49,760 bases of DNA, from positions 1 to 49,760 of the forward strand of contig JAOTVC010000003.1 of NCBI GenBank assembly GCA_029863585.1. The letters are read 5' to 3'. This stretch comes from Alphaproteobacteria bacterium (GTDB lineage Bacteria > Pseudomonadota > Alphaproteobacteria > SMXQ01). This document shows positions 34,892 through 44,339 of this stretch, one piece after another. Both the position numbers and the translations under genes were made by a program. Within the stretch, counting starts at the first letter, position 1. Each line of letters opens with the position of its first letter. The notes beneath the pieces are model-generated. The model did no database searches. It was not told where the DNA came from and saw nothing but the letters and a program-made list of their open reading frames with translations.

Positions 34892-37800
34892 ACAAGCTGA
34901 TCGAGCTTTCCCTCAAGCGCCCGATGGCGGTCATGGCCGGGGTGCTAATGATCGTCGCGTTCGGCTTGATGGCCCTGCAGACCATCCCCATCCAATTGGT
35001 GCCCGATGTGCAACGGCCGGTGATCGACATCCGCACCAACTGGCGCGGCGAAGCGCCGGTCGACGTCGAGCGCGAGGTGACCAACCGGCTGGAGGAACAA
35101 ATTGCAGGTATCGAGGGCGTGACCGAACTCTCCAGCCGCTCGCAGTTCGGTCAGTCGCGGATTCGCCTCGAGTTTGAGGTCGGCTACAACCTCGACAAGG
35201 GCATGCTGCTGATCAACAACCGGCTGTCCGGCGTCGACGATCTGCCTCCCGAGGCCGAGGAACCGAGGCTCGATTCCCGCGGGTCCGAGGACATCCCCAT
35301 CGCCTATTTCGTGCTGCGGCGCAAACCGGGCAATACCAGGGACATGGAGACCTATGGCGACCTGATCGAGGACATCATCATCGATCGCATCGAACGCGTC
35401 TCGGGCGTGTCGGGCGCCGATTTCCGGGGCGGTTCCAAGCGCGAACTGCGCATTGAGGTCGATCCCGAAAAGCTCGCCTTTTACCGTTTGACGGTTCCCG
35501 ACGTGCTGCGCCGGATGCGGGACGCCAGCGCATCGATTTCCGCCGGCGAGGTCGAGGAGGGCAAGCGCCGCTATCTTGTCCGCACCGAAGGTGAAATCCG
35601 CACCGTCGAACAGGCCAAATCCGTGGTCCTGATCCGGCAGCAAGATAACACCTCGGGCCGGGTCGGCCGTGTCACGGTGGGCGATGTCGCCGATGTGGTC
35701 TACGGCTACAAGGATCCCAACAGCCATCGCCGCTACCTTGGCGAGGATGTCATCACCTTGCAGGCCTTCCGGGAATCGGGCAGCAACGTGGTCAAGACCA
35801 TGGCCGCCATTCGCAAGGCGATCGACGAGTTGAACAAATATGAGCTGGCCCAGGAAAATCTTTTCCTCACCTGGGTTTACGACGAAACCGTCTACATCGA
35901 TTCGGCGATCGGCCTGGTCCAGCAGAACATCTGGTTCGGCGGCGCCCTGGCGGCGCTGATCCTGATCCTGTTTCTACGCTCCTGGCGCCCCACCCTGATA
36001 ATCAGTCTGGCAATACCGGTGTCGGTGATCGGCGCCTTCGTCGCCATGGCGGCCCTGGGCAGATCGATCAACGTCATATCCCTGGCCGGCATCGCCTTCG
36101 CCGTCGGCATGGTGGTCGACGCCGCCATCGTCGTGCTTGAAAACATCTATCGCCATCGGGAGATGGGCAAGCCACCGATGGAAGCGGCCATGGCAGGGGC
36201 CAAACAGGTGTGGCCGGCGGTGTTCGCCTCGGCGCTGACTACCGTGGTCGTTTTCGCTCCGATCCTCGCGCTCAAGCTGGAGGTCGGACAGCTTTTCCGC
36301 GATATCGCCGTCGCCCTGTCGGTCGCCGTCACCCTGTCTCTGATCGTCTCGGTGACGGTGATCCCGGCCTTGTCGAGGAAGCTTTTGACCACCGTCGGCG
36401 ACGAGGGATACAAACGCTTTTCGATCCCTGGAATCGACCATTTCGGCCGCTGGTTCGCAGCCGGGGTCATGGGCGTGACCCGGTTGGTCGTCCGTTCGAA
36501 GATCGCGGCGCTGGCCGTTGTTTGCGCGGTCGTCGGCGGCACCACCCTGTTCACCATCTTCTCCATGCCGCCCCTGGACTTCCTGCCCGACGGCAACCGC
36601 AACTTCGTCTGGGGCCGCATCACACCACCGCCGGGCTACAACCTCGCAACCATGACCCGAGTGGCCAACGACATCGAGGCGGCCGTCAAGCCCTATTGGG
36701 CCAGCCTGCACGGCAGGGAATCAAGGCCCGGCCAGCCGCCCAAGATCGATCACTTCTTCATCACCTCCCGCACTGATCAGGCATTCGTAGGCGCCAGTTC
36801 CACCGACCCGGCCCGGGCCGCCGAATTGGAGGACGTGATAGAGGAGCCCGTACTCAAAGAGCCGGGCACGCGCGGCTCCGTGGAGCAATCTTCGATCTTC
36901 TCGCGCGGCATCGGCGGATCGCGATCGATCCGTTTCGATATCTCCGGACCCGACCTCGAAGCCAATATCGAAGTCGCGCGGCGCGCCGACGACCTCCTCC
37001 GCGATGTCCTTCCCAGGTCGGAAGGACACCGCGTGCGGCCGCGTCCCGGGCTGGAATTCGGCGCCCCCGAAATCCGGATCATTCCGGATCAATTGCGCCT
37101 GTCTGATGCCGGTCTGACCGCGCGCGACCTCGCCCAGACCATCGATGCCTTCAACGACGGCATCCGAATCACCGAAATCACCGTCGGCGGCAAGCGCATC
37201 GACCTGTCGCTCACCGGGCCCGACAAGCTCGTTAAGGAGACTCAAGGCATCAGCAACCTGCCGGTGGTCACGCCCGACGGGCGCATCATTCCCGCCTCTT
37301 CCCTGGCGGAGATCCAAGTGACCGCAGGGCCGACCCAGGTCTGGCACCTGGAACGTGCCCGCTATGTCATGCTTCAGATTCGTCCGTCCAAGCTGGTGCC
37401 CCTTGAAACCACCATCCAACGGATCCAGGAAAAGGTGCTGGATCCGCTGCGCAAGGAGGGCCTGCCCCCGGGGGTCAAGATCCGGCTTTCCGGCGCGGCG
37501 GACAACCTGACCCAGACCTGGCATCATCTGCAGTTCGATCTGCTGATCGCCGTGGTCATCGTGTTCCTGGTGATGGCGGTGATCCTGGAAAGCTTCATCT
37601 ATCCCTTGATCATCATGCTTTCGGTTCCCCTGGCAACGGCGGGCGGCATGCTCGGCCTGTGGATCCTGAACACCGCCGTCCTGCCGGACACAGACCGCCA
37701 GCCGCTCGACATGCTGACCATCCTGGGCTTCATCATCCTGATCGGTACGGTGGTCAACAACGCCATCCTGCTGGTGACCTATACGGTGGAGAATGTCCGG

Positions 37801-38103
37801 CACAACGGCATGACGCCCGAGGAGGCGATCCTGGATTCGACCAGGACCCGCCTGCGGCCAATCTTCATGTCCACCCTGACCACGGTCTTCGGCATGCTGC
37901 CCCTGGTCGTGGCCCCGGGTGCGGGATCGGAGCTTTACCGCGGCCTGGGATCGGTGGTGGTGGGAGGTCTCGCCCTGTCGGCGGTCCTGACCCTGTTGAT
38001 CATTCCTCCGCTCCTTTCGTTGTTGACCTGGAAGCTGCGCTTGGAAATGGGAACTGGCGAGGCCACGCCCGCAGCGGACGTGGCGACCGCCCCGGCCGAA
38101 TAA
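34888..38103 (+). CDS. RND efflux pump permease (AcrB-like)
   Basis: Inner-membrane proton-driven multidrug or lipophile pump, 1071 residues, the normal length. It begins KLIELSLKRPMAVMAGVLMI and shows two RND repeats with large periplasmic loops between TM1-TM2 and TM7-TM8. The TM4 proton-relay region reads VVDAAIVVLENIYRH with Asp411; the second Asp of AcrB is Ala here. The start is TTG 34888, overlapping the adaptor stop by one frame shift (TTGA), so the two are coupled. An alpha/beta hydrolase gene follows 66 bases downstream. Substrates cannot be predicted. Confidence 0.94.
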   Translation: MNKLIELSLKRPMAVMAGVLMIVAFGLMALQTIPIQLVPDVQRPVIDIRTNWRGEAPVDVEREVTNRLEEQIAGIEGVTELSSRSQFGQSRIRLEFEVGYNLDKGMLLINNRLSGVDDLPPEAEEPRLDSRGSEDIPIAYFVLRRKPGNTRDMETYGDLIEDIIIDRIERVSGVSGADFRGGSKRELRIEVDPEKLAFYRLTVPDVLRRMRDASASISAGEVEEGKRRYLVRTEGEIRTVEQAKSVVLIRQQDNTSGRVGRVTVGDVADVVYGYKDPNSHRRYLGEDVITLQAFRESGSNVVKTMAAIRKAIDELNKYELAQENLFLTWVYDETVYIDSAIGLVQQNIWFGGALAALILILFLRSWRPTLIISLAIPVSVIGAFVAMAALGRSINVISLAGIAFAVGMVVDAAIVVLENIYRHREMGKPPMEAAMAGAKQVWPAVFASALTTVVVFAPILALKLEVGQLFRDIAVALSVAVTLSLIVSVTVIPALSRKLLTTVGDEGYKRFSIPGIDHFGRWFAAGVMGVTRLVVRSKIAALAVVCAVVGGTTLFTIFSMPPLDFLPDGNRNFVWGRITPPPGYNLATMTRVANDIEAAVKPYWASLHGRESRPGQPPKIDHFFITSRTDQAFVGASSTDPARAAELEDVIEEPVLKEPGTRGSVEQSSIFSRGIGGSRSIRFDISGPDLEANIEVARRADDLLRDVLPRSEGHRVRPRPGLEFGAPEIRIIPDQLRLSDAGLTARDLAQTIDAFNDGIRITEITVGGKRIDLSLTGPDKLVKETQGISNLPVVTPDGRIIPASSLAEIQVTAGPTQVWHLERARYVMLQIRPSKLVPLETTIQRIQEKVLDPLRKEGLPPGVKIRLSGAADNLTQTWHHLQFDLLIAVVIVFLVMAVILESFIYPLIIMLSVPLATAGGMLGLWILNTAVLPDTDRQPLDMLTILGFIILIGTVVNNAILLVTYTVENVRHNGMTPEEAILDSTRTRLRPIFMSTLTTVFGMLPLVVAPGAGSELYRGLGSVVVGGLALSAVLTLLIIPPLLSLLTWKLRLEMGTGEATPAADVATAPAE

Positions 38104-38169
38104 CGGAAGAGGCAAAGATTCGCCCGCGGCGCGGTTGCGCATGGATGGAGTTAGGCTAGACTGCCGCCC

Positions 38170-38958
38170 ATGCCCAAGAGCACATCCAATGGCGTGGATA
38201 TCTGGTATGAGGTGACCGGCGACGGGCCGGCCCTGGTGTTGGTCCACGCCAATCCGTTCGACCACGACCTGTGGCTTTATCAGGCGGCGCATTTCTCCAC
38301 CTGGTTCACTGTGGTGACGGTAGACATTCGCGGCTACGGCCGATCCGCCAAGATCACGACGCCGTATACCGAAAAGGACATGTGCGACGATGTGTTGGGG
38401 GTAATGGGCGACCTCGGCATCGAAAAAGCGGTGCTGGGCGGCTGCTCCGTGGGGTCGGGCATCGCCATCCACCTCGGCCTCGATCACCCCGATAGCTTTT
38501 CCGCCCTCATCCTGGTGGGCGGCAATTCCGGGGTTTCGGATCGCTACATGCAGCGGGTCGAGGGCTACACCCGGGATCTGGCGGATTACCACATCAAGCA
38601 CCTCAAGCTTCTGGTCGCCGAAGACTTCCCGGAAACCAAGCTCGGTGCCTATCTCTTGAACCTGTGGGTGGAACGCGAACCGCGGCTGAAGGGCGAGGCC
38701 ATTGCCCAGGTGTTCCATGCCGGCAACGGCACCGACACCACCGACCGGCTGGGCACCATGAAGCCGCCGGTCCTGGTCATCAATGGGGAGTTTGACCATT
38801 CCCTGCCCGCGGGCCGGAAGACCGCCGAACGGGTGCCCGACGGTACCCACAAGGTGCTCCCCGGGACCGGACATGCCTGCTGCATCGAGGACCCGGCGGG
38901 TTTCGATGCGCTGATGAAGGAGTTCCTCACGGCGCGCGGCCTGCTGCCGCAGATTTGA
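38170..38958 (+). CDS. Alpha/beta hydrolase
   Basis: A 262-residue alpha/beta-hydrolase. The oxyanion-hole region is ALVLVHANPFDHDLW, the strand-4 motif is VTVDIRGYGRSAK, and the nucleophile elbow is GGCSVGSG with Ser93. The Asp is in LVINGEFDHSLP and the His in LPGTGHACCIEDP. Substrates could be esters, lactones or ring-fission products. It is on the same strand as the RND genes and convergent with the cupin gene. Confidence 0.92.
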   Translation: MPKSTSNGVDIWYEVTGDGPALVLVHANPFDHDLWLYQAAHFSTWFTVVTVDIRGYGRSAKITTPYTEKDMCDDVLGVMGDLGIEKAVLGGCSVGSGIAIHLGLDHPDSFSALILVGGNSGVSDRYMQRVEGYTRDLADYHIKHLKLLVAEDFPETKLGAYLLNLWVEREPRLKGEAIAQVFHAGNGTDTTDRLGTMKPPVLVINGEFDHSLPAGRKTAERVPDGTHKVLPGTGHACCIEDPAGFDALMKEFLTARGLLPQI

Positions 38959-39051
38959 AAGCCCGAGACCCGGATGCGGAGATGCCGGCGCCCGGGAGGG
39001 ACGCCGGCATCGATCAAGCAGCGGGACGCAGAAATGCCGCGCCCTTCCGGA

Positions 39052-39573
39052 TTATTCGAAGAATTCGCCTTCCTTGAACTTGAGTTCCATCTGGTTGTTG
39101 TCGGGATGGTCGCCCGGCATTTCACCGCCTTCGATATTGAGGCGTTCGTCCCGTTGCTCGCCGTCGCCGGCAATGCAGCCGATCCGCAGCAGGACCAGGG
39201 GCTCCTCTGAAGTGGCGTGGAATTTGTAATAGCATCCCGCGGGCAGCAAGATACCGGCATTCTTGCCGACATCGGTCTGTTCATCGTTGGGTCCGTAAAA
39301 CCGGGCAGAGCCCTGCAGGATGACGAACATGTGGTCTTCGTTGGTGTGGGCGTGGAGCCCGTTTTCGCCGCCGGAGGCATAGACCTTCAGCACGGTCCAC
39401 ATGTTATCGGTCTTGCACACCGGCAGATTGGTGCGCCCGCTCTCCAACATCTGGGCGCGGAGCTTGAAGACGATCGGCTTGGTGGCGGTGCCGGTCAATT
39501 CCGGAAAGGTGCCCTTGAGCTTGAACTCGCCCATTTTATCGGTGGTTTCGGGGATGATCTCGGCGACGGACAT
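39052..39573 (-). CDS. Cupin-domain protein
   Basis: A 173-residue single-domain cupin. Motif 1 is seen in GGENGLHAHTNEDHMFVILQG near residue 75 (His, His and Glu ligands), and motif 2 near PAGCYYKFHATSEE. ATG 39573 has GGAGGA 7 bases upstream, so the longer frame to 39588 is rejected. It is the last gene of the leftward catabolic cluster and may be a small dioxygenase or a sensor. Function unproven. Confidence 0.87.
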   Translation of the reverse strand: MSVAEIIPETTDKMGEFKLKGTFPELTGTATKPIVFKLRAQMLESGRTNLPVCKTDNMWTVLKVYASGGENGLHAHTNEDHMFVILQGSARFYGPNDEQTDVGKNAGILLPAGCYYKFHATSEEPLVLLRIGCIAGDGEQRDERLNIEGGEMPGDHPDNNQMELKFKEGEFFE

Positions 39574-39688
39574 GGCGTTTTCCTCCATAGATTTCCATGA
39601 CTTGGAGTTGTTATAGCACAGCGCCCCGGCGCCACCACTTTTCCTCGAAAGCCGGCTCGAGAGACCTGGAACCGGGACGTCTGAAGCC

Positions 39689-40942
39689 CTATTCCGCCCC
39701 TTGGGCGGCGGCGCGAGCCGGGGCCGAGTCCAGGAAGGGGACGTCGGGCACCCGCCATTCGGTCAGCGGCCGGCCGGCCACCAGGGCATTGACCTCCCTG
39801 AGCCAGAGGCGGCGCATGAGGATCGTCCGGTGCTCGCTGGGGCCGATGTTCTCCTTGCTGCGGTCCTTCAGCGATCCCTGGCCCACCTGGGTGACGTAAT
39901 CCTCGATGGTGAAGCTCGTGTAGGCGGTCATGTCGTCGGGCAAATCCTCGAGGGCCATGTCGCCGGCTAGGATCTTTTCGGCGAGGTCCCAGCGGTCCTC
40001 CGCCTCCTCTTCCTGGGTGGCGCGGGCGGCGGCATAACGCTCCGCCTCCGCCCCTTCGACCGGCGCCACGGTGACGTCGAACGCCGCATGGGAGGTGTCG
40101 TTCAGGGGCACGACCCAGGCCGCCTTGGTCTCCCACAGGCCACTGTTTTCGAACCCCGGGGCGCGGCTGCGCTGGAAGAACAGCCTCGTGTTGGGCATGA
40201 ACCAATGGGTATGGCGGGCCGGGCCGAGGGCTCGCTGGGCATCGGCCCTCGCCCCGGAAACGGTCCCCAGTGAGCTCGTCATGTCTTCCTGTTCGCCCTT
40301 CACCGTGCGAATGCCGCGCCAGCCGTAAGGCGTTTCTTCGACCTCTTCATGGCGAACCACCAGGATATCCTTGCGGTTCTTTCGGAGTGCCGTCGCCCGG
40401 TGCACCCAGGCGCGGTGGCCGTGGTCGTTGTCGAACTTGTTCCAGAAGGTACAGGGCAGCACTTCGGGCGGATCGGTGGTGACGACGCCCGGGCGGTCGA
40501 GGTCGGGATAGCGGCGAAAGGGCGGCGGCTCGCCATCGCCCAGATAGGCGAAGATCAGGCCGAGATACTCCCGGGTCGGATGGGACGCCATCTTGATCTT
40601 TTCGGAAAAGGGGCGGTCTTCGTTGGGCTGTTCAAGGCAATCGCCCGTGCAGCCGAATTTCCAGCCGTGATAGCGGCACCGCAAATCATCCCCTTCCACC
40701 CAGCCGAGGCTGAGCGGCGTGCCGCGATGGGGGCAGCGGTAGGCGACGACATGGGCGGCGCCGTCTTCGCCGCGATAGATGGTGAACTTTTCCCCCAGCA
40801 CCTCGAGCGGGCGGGCACGCCCCGGGGGCAAATCCCTGGCCCGCATCACCGGGTGCCAAAACAGCCTGAGATACCTACCCGCCGGCGTGCCGGGGCCGAC
40901 CGGCTCCAACTCCGCAAGCTCCAATGCCCGTGATCCGGCCAT
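39689..40942 (-). CDS. Rieske non-heme iron oxygenase, alpha-type subunit
   Basis: A 417-residue ring-hydroxylating or demethylating oxygenase. The N-terminal Rieske 2Fe-2S domain uses Cys70, His72, Cys89 and His92. The catalytic mononuclear iron site fits Asp173-x2-His176-x4-His181 (DHGHRAWVH). The C-terminus is long and ends in an Ala-rich tail (ARAAAQGAE). No ferredoxin or reductase gene is adjacent, so the electron-transfer partner must lie elsewhere. It is the fifth gene of the leftward CoA-linked cluster. The substrate is probably an aromatic acid, but not determinable. Confidence 0.9.
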   Translation of the reverse strand: MAGSRALELAELEPVGPGTPAGRYLRLFWHPVMRARDLPPGRARPLEVLGEKFTIYRGEDGAAHVVAYRCPHRGTPLSLGWVEGDDLRCRYHGWKFGCTGDCLEQPNEDRPFSEKIKMASHPTREYLGLIFAYLGDGEPPPFRRYPDLDRPGVVTTDPPEVLPCTFWNKFDNDHGHRAWVHRATALRKNRKDILVVRHEEVEETPYGWRGIRTVKGEQEDMTSSLGTVSGARADAQRALGPARHTHWFMPNTRLFFQRSRAPGFENSGLWETKAAWVVPLNDTSHAAFDVTVAPVEGAEAERYAAARATQEEEAEDRWDLAEKILAGDMALEDLPDDMTAYTSFTIEDYVTQVGQGSLKDRSKENIGPSEHRTILMRRLWLREVNALVAGRPLTEWRVPDVPFLDSAPARAAAQGAE

Positions 40943-41035
40943 TGCATGCCTCCCTCAAGACTTTGCGTAAGCCTAAGCAACGCGGACCGAAGCGGCAAGC
41001 GGCTTGGACCAAGGCGGCCCGAGCGGGCAATGGGA

Positions 41036-42025
41036 TCAACGTTCGACCACCGCGTCCATCCGCTCCATCAGGTCGAGCACGTCGGCAAGCTCGGCGGTCT
41101 GCTCGCCCCCGTCCATCAGGTATTCGAAGACCTCGGCGATGTCGTAAACGCCGAACCCGCCGGCGACCGCCTCGTTATAAGCCCCGCCCATGGCATCCAG
41201 CAACGGATAACGGCCGCCAAGCGCTTGCGCCAGCTTGTTCAGCCGGTCGATCTGGCGCACCCGGTTGGCCATCCCCCGGTTGGGCGCCTCGCCGCGGTCC
41301 TGGCGCGCCTTGGTGTCCCGGCGCTTGTCGCTGTCGTAATCTTGATAGTCGCGCTCCACCATCAAGGCGCCCCGGCTTTCCAGCATGACCGAGGTGGCGT
41401 TGGAGCCCTTGATCGCCTCGAACATGGCGGCACGGTCGAGGCCGGCACGGGTGGCGAGCTCGAATGCTTCCGCCGCGGCCAGGGTGTGAACCGCCACCAG
41501 ATAGAGCGCCACGAACTTGGCGAGCCGACCGGCGCCGAACGGCCCGACCCAAGTGACTTTGTCGGTGAAATCGCGCAGCACCGGCGCCCAACGCTCGAAC
41601 GCGTCGCGGTCGCCGCCGGCGAACACGGCGGCGTTGCGGGCGGCGATATAGACCGGATTGCCGCTGATGGTGCAGTCCACCAGGGTCACCCCGGCGGCGG
41701 CGGCGGCTTCCTTCTCGGCCAGCTTCTCCTTCAGAGAGACCGTCGACATCTCGAACACGTCGAGGCCCCGGCGCCCCGCCGCGAGGATGCCGTCCGCCCC
41801 GGAAATGACCTCGTGCAGAGCCTGCCGATTGGGAATGGAGGTCAGCACGACATCGGCCCGCGCCGCGACGTCCCGGGGCGAGGTCCCGGCGGTGCCGCCG
41901 GCCGCGATGAACTTCTCCATCATGGTGCGGCGATAGCCGATCACCGTGTGTCCGGCATCCAGCAGATTCTTGGCGATGGCAAATCCCAGATTGCCGATGC
42001 CGATCAGGCCGACGGTGGCGGTCAT
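41036..42025 (-). CDS. NAD(P)-dependent beta-hydroxyacid dehydrogenase (3-hydroxyisobutyrate dehydrogenase type)
   Basis: A 329-residue beta-hydroxyacid dehydrogenase. The Rossmann motif is VGLIGIGNLGFAIAKNLLDAG near residue 6, with the following DVVLTSIPNRQALHEVI. DCTISGNPVYIAARNAAVFAGGD is the substrate-binding signature, and GAGRLAKFVALYLVAVHTLAAAEAF contains the catalytic Lys. Family substrates include 3-hydroxyisobutyrate, tartronate semialdehyde and other hydroxyacids. It lies 130 bases downstream of the crotonase gene in the same direction. Confidence 0.92.
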   Translation of the reverse strand: MTATVGLIGIGNLGFAIAKNLLDAGHTVIGYRRTMMEKFIAAGGTAGTSPRDVAARADVVLTSIPNRQALHEVISGADGILAAGRRGLDVFEMSTVSLKEKLAEKEAAAAAGVTLVDCTISGNPVYIAARNAAVFAGGDRDAFERWAPVLRDFTDKVTWVGPFGAGRLAKFVALYLVAVHTLAAAEAFELATRAGLDRAAMFEAIKGSNATSVMLESRGALMVERDYQDYDSDKRRDTKARQDRGEAPNRGMANRVRQIDRLNKLAQALGGRYPLLDAMGGAYNEAVAGGFGVYDIAEVFEYLMDGGEQTAELADVLDLMERMDAVVER

Positions 42026-42154
42026 GCGAACACCCTTTCCCGTGTTGCGCCCGGCCGGTTGACCTGCCCGGGGGCGGCCCCAAAACCGGGACGCCCGGCC
42101 CCCATTCGGGGACCGGGCGGCCAGCGGATCTGCGCGCGGTCGCCCGCGCCGGGC

Positions 42155-43048
42155 TTAGAGATCCTTGCTGCGATCGTACTCGCCGAGGCCCGGACGATAG
42201 GTCTTGTCGTCCAGGAACTGGGCCATGCCCTTCTGGCGGCCGTTCTCGGGATCCTGGTATTTCAGGGCATCGGACTTGGCGTTGAGGTAATCGGCCGCCT
42301 GGTCGACGCTCATTTCCTTGACGGCGCGGATGCCTTCCTTCGTATAGCGCACCGCCGTCGGGTTCTTCTTCATCATCTTCTTGGCGAGCTTGGTGGTTTC
42401 GGCCTTCAAACGGGCCTTGGGCACCGACTTGTTGATGAAGCGCATCGCCGCGGCTTCCTTGCCGGTGAAGGTATCGCCGGTGATGGCGTAATACATCGCG
42501 TCGCGGTAGCTCATGGTGTTGACCACGTTCCAGCTGACGATGCCGCCCGGCAGGATGCCCCAGTTGATCTCCGACAGGCCGAAGATGGCGTCATCGGCCG
42601 CGATGGCGAGGTCGCAGGCGGAAACCTGGGTGAAGGCGCCGCCGAAGCAGAAACCGTTGACCATGGCGATGGTGAGCTTCGGGAACTTGGACAGCGTGGT
42701 CCAGCGCCAATGGTGGGAGGCATTCTTGGACTTGTGGCGGAGCACCGGGTCGCCGGTGGTGCCGCGGAAATACAGGCGGATGTCCTGGCCCGCGCTGAAC
42801 GCCTTGCCGGCCCCGGTGATCACCACCACGTCGACGGAATCGTCGATGGCAAGCTCCTCCAGCGCATCGTTCATGTCGAGATGCAGCTGTGGGCTCATGG
42901 CGTTGCGCTTTTCGGGCCGGTTCATGATGACCCAGGCAATGCGGTCCTTCTTCTCGACCAGGACGGTTTCGAACTTCTTGACGACCGCCTTGCTGGACTT
43001 GGCAGCCTTGGCGGCGGGTTTTTTCTTGGTAGCGGCGCGTGTGGCCAT
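42155..43048 (-). CDS. Crotonase-family enzyme resembling hydroxycinnamoyl-CoA hydratase/lyase
   Basis: A 297-residue enoyl-CoA hydratase/isomerase-family protein. From memory, the closest pattern is p-hydroxycinnamoyl-CoA hydratase-lyase (HCHL, feruloyl-CoA to vanillin): RPEKRNAMSP, TIAMVNGFCFGGAF, ACDLAIAADDAIFGLSEINWG split over residues 144-164, and C-terminal GMAQFLDDKTYRPGL. Glu160 matches the HCHL catalytic Glu143; the HCHL Ser123 and Tyr239 positions are Thr140 and Asn256 here. A Lys/Ala-rich N-terminal tail (about 20 residues, TKKKPAAKAAKSSK) is added. Neighbours suggest CoA-linked acid degradation. It could equally be a hydratase of another side chain. Confidence 0.85.
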   Translation of the reverse strand: MATRAATKKKPAAKAAKSSKAVVKKFETVLVEKKDRIAWVIMNRPEKRNAMSPQLHLDMNDALEELAIDDSVDVVVITGAGKAFSAGQDIRLYFRGTTGDPVLRHKSKNASHHWRWTTLSKFPKLTIAMVNGFCFGGAFTQVSACDLAIAADDAIFGLSEINWGILPGGIVSWNVVNTMSYRDAMYYAITGDTFTGKEAAAMRFINKSVPKARLKAETTKLAKKMMKKNPTAVRYTKEGIRAVKEMSVDQAADYLNAKSDALKYQDPENGRQKGMAQFLDDKTYRPGLGEYDRSKDL

Positions 43049-43142
43049 GATTCACGTCTCCCTTCTCTCGCGTTGTTTCAGAGCGTGTTAAGGATGCCGG
43101 GACCGGCGATCCGTTGAGTTGGACAATAGCACCCCGCGGGGT

Positions 43143-44297
43143 TCAGCCATAGGTCCTCAGGATATTCCGGGCAATCACCATTTTCATCACCTCGCTTGCG
43201 CCTTCGGTGATGCGGTTGCTTCGGGCTTGGCGCCAGAACCGCTCGATCGGCAGGTCAGTGGTCAGCGCGATGCCGCCGTGAACCTGCATGCACCGGTCGG
43301 CAACGCGGAACGCCATTTCATCGGCGTAGTACTTGCTGATATAGCCTTCGTTGCGGAAATCCTCACCCGAATCGGCCTTGGACGCCGCGTGATAGACCAT
43401 CAGCCTGGCGGCATGCAACTCGACGAATGAATCGGCGATCATCCATTGGATCGCCTGACGGTCGGCCAACGGCCGGCCGAAGGTCACCCGCTGCTTGGCA
43501 TAGGACGTCATCAACTCGATGCAGCGCTCGGCGACGCCCAGCGCCCGCGCGCCGTGGCGCAGGCGGCCCGCGCCAAGCCAGCGCTGGCCGAGACGGAAGC
43601 CGCCGCCTTCCTCGCCCACCATATGGCTGGCCGGGACCCGCACATTATCGAACACGATCTCCCACGGCTTGTCGCCCATCATGGTCTCGTATTGGGCGCC
43701 GAGGCTGAGGCCGGGGGTATCCATGTCGACGATGAAACACGATATCCCGCCATGGGAGCCCTTCTCCCGGTCGGTCGCCGCCATCAGCTGAATAAAATCC
43801 GCTTCACCCGCACCGGTGATGAACCGCTTGGTCCCGTTGATGACGTAATCGTCCCCGTCACGCACCGCCGTGGTCCGCATGGAACCGGGATCGGAACCGG
43901 CATCGGGCTCGGTCTGGCCGAAGCAGGCATGCTTCTCGCCGCGGATCACGGGATAGAGGTAGCGCTCCTTCATGTCGTCGGAAAGCTCGTACAGGATCGC
44001 GCGCACGCTGGGCCCGGTGAAATAGCCGCCGCGGGACGGCAGGGCCGTGGTCCGGGCCATCTGCTCGGTCACCACGACGGTGGCCAGCACGCCCATGCCC
44101 TGGCCGCCGAATTCCTCCGGCACGTCCATCAGCCACAGGCCGAGCTTCTTGGCGTCGGCATCGAACTTCTCCCTGAATTCCGGCTTCAGCTTGACCCCCT
44201 CGCAGGTTTGAAGCTCGATGGGAATCATCTCGGCATCGACGTAACGGCGCAGCGTTTCCTTGAGGAGTTGCAGCTCCTCCGGCAGTTCGAAACTCAT
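43143..44297 (-). CDS. Acyl-CoA dehydrogenase
   Basis: A 384-residue flavoprotein that alpha,beta-dehydrogenates acyl-CoA and passes electrons to ETF. Recognisable segments are EEFGGQGMGVLATVVVTEQM near residue 60, the FAD region HACFGQTEPDAGSDPGSM, VINGTKRFITGAGEADF, and the C-terminal QVHGGIALTTDLPIERFWRQ and RITEGASEV region, with Glu in the position of the family's catalytic base. It lies 43 bases downstream of the synthetase gene, giving an activation-then-dehydrogenation order. Substrate chain unknown. Confidence 0.94.
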   Translation of the reverse strand: MSFELPEELQLLKETLRRYVDAEMIPIELQTCEGVKLKPEFREKFDADAKKLGLWLMDVPEEFGGQGMGVLATVVVTEQMARTTALPSRGGYFTGPSVRAILYELSDDMKERYLYPVIRGEKHACFGQTEPDAGSDPGSMRTTAVRDGDDYVINGTKRFITGAGEADFIQLMAATDREKGSHGGISCFIVDMDTPGLSLGAQYETMMGDKPWEIVFDNVRVPASHMVGEEGGGFRLGQRWLGAGRLRHGARALGVAERCIELMTSYAKQRVTFGRPLADRQAIQWMIADSFVELHAARLMVYHAASKADSGEDFRNEGYISKYYADEMAFRVADRCMQVHGGIALTTDLPIERFWRQARSNRITEGASEVMKMVIARNILRTYG

Positions 44298-44339
44298 CGT
44301 GGTACTCCCCTTCCCAAGTGCTTCTTATTATAACTCGAC

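Noticed and set aside
36721..38874. A 717-codon minus-strand frame opposite the RND pump
   Set aside because: Composition is typical of an antisense shadow; the plus-strand pump is unmistakable.
40946..43117. A 723-codon plus-strand frame opposite the dehydrogenase and crotonase genes
   Set aside because: It spans two clear minus-strand genes and their intergenic gap with no family features.
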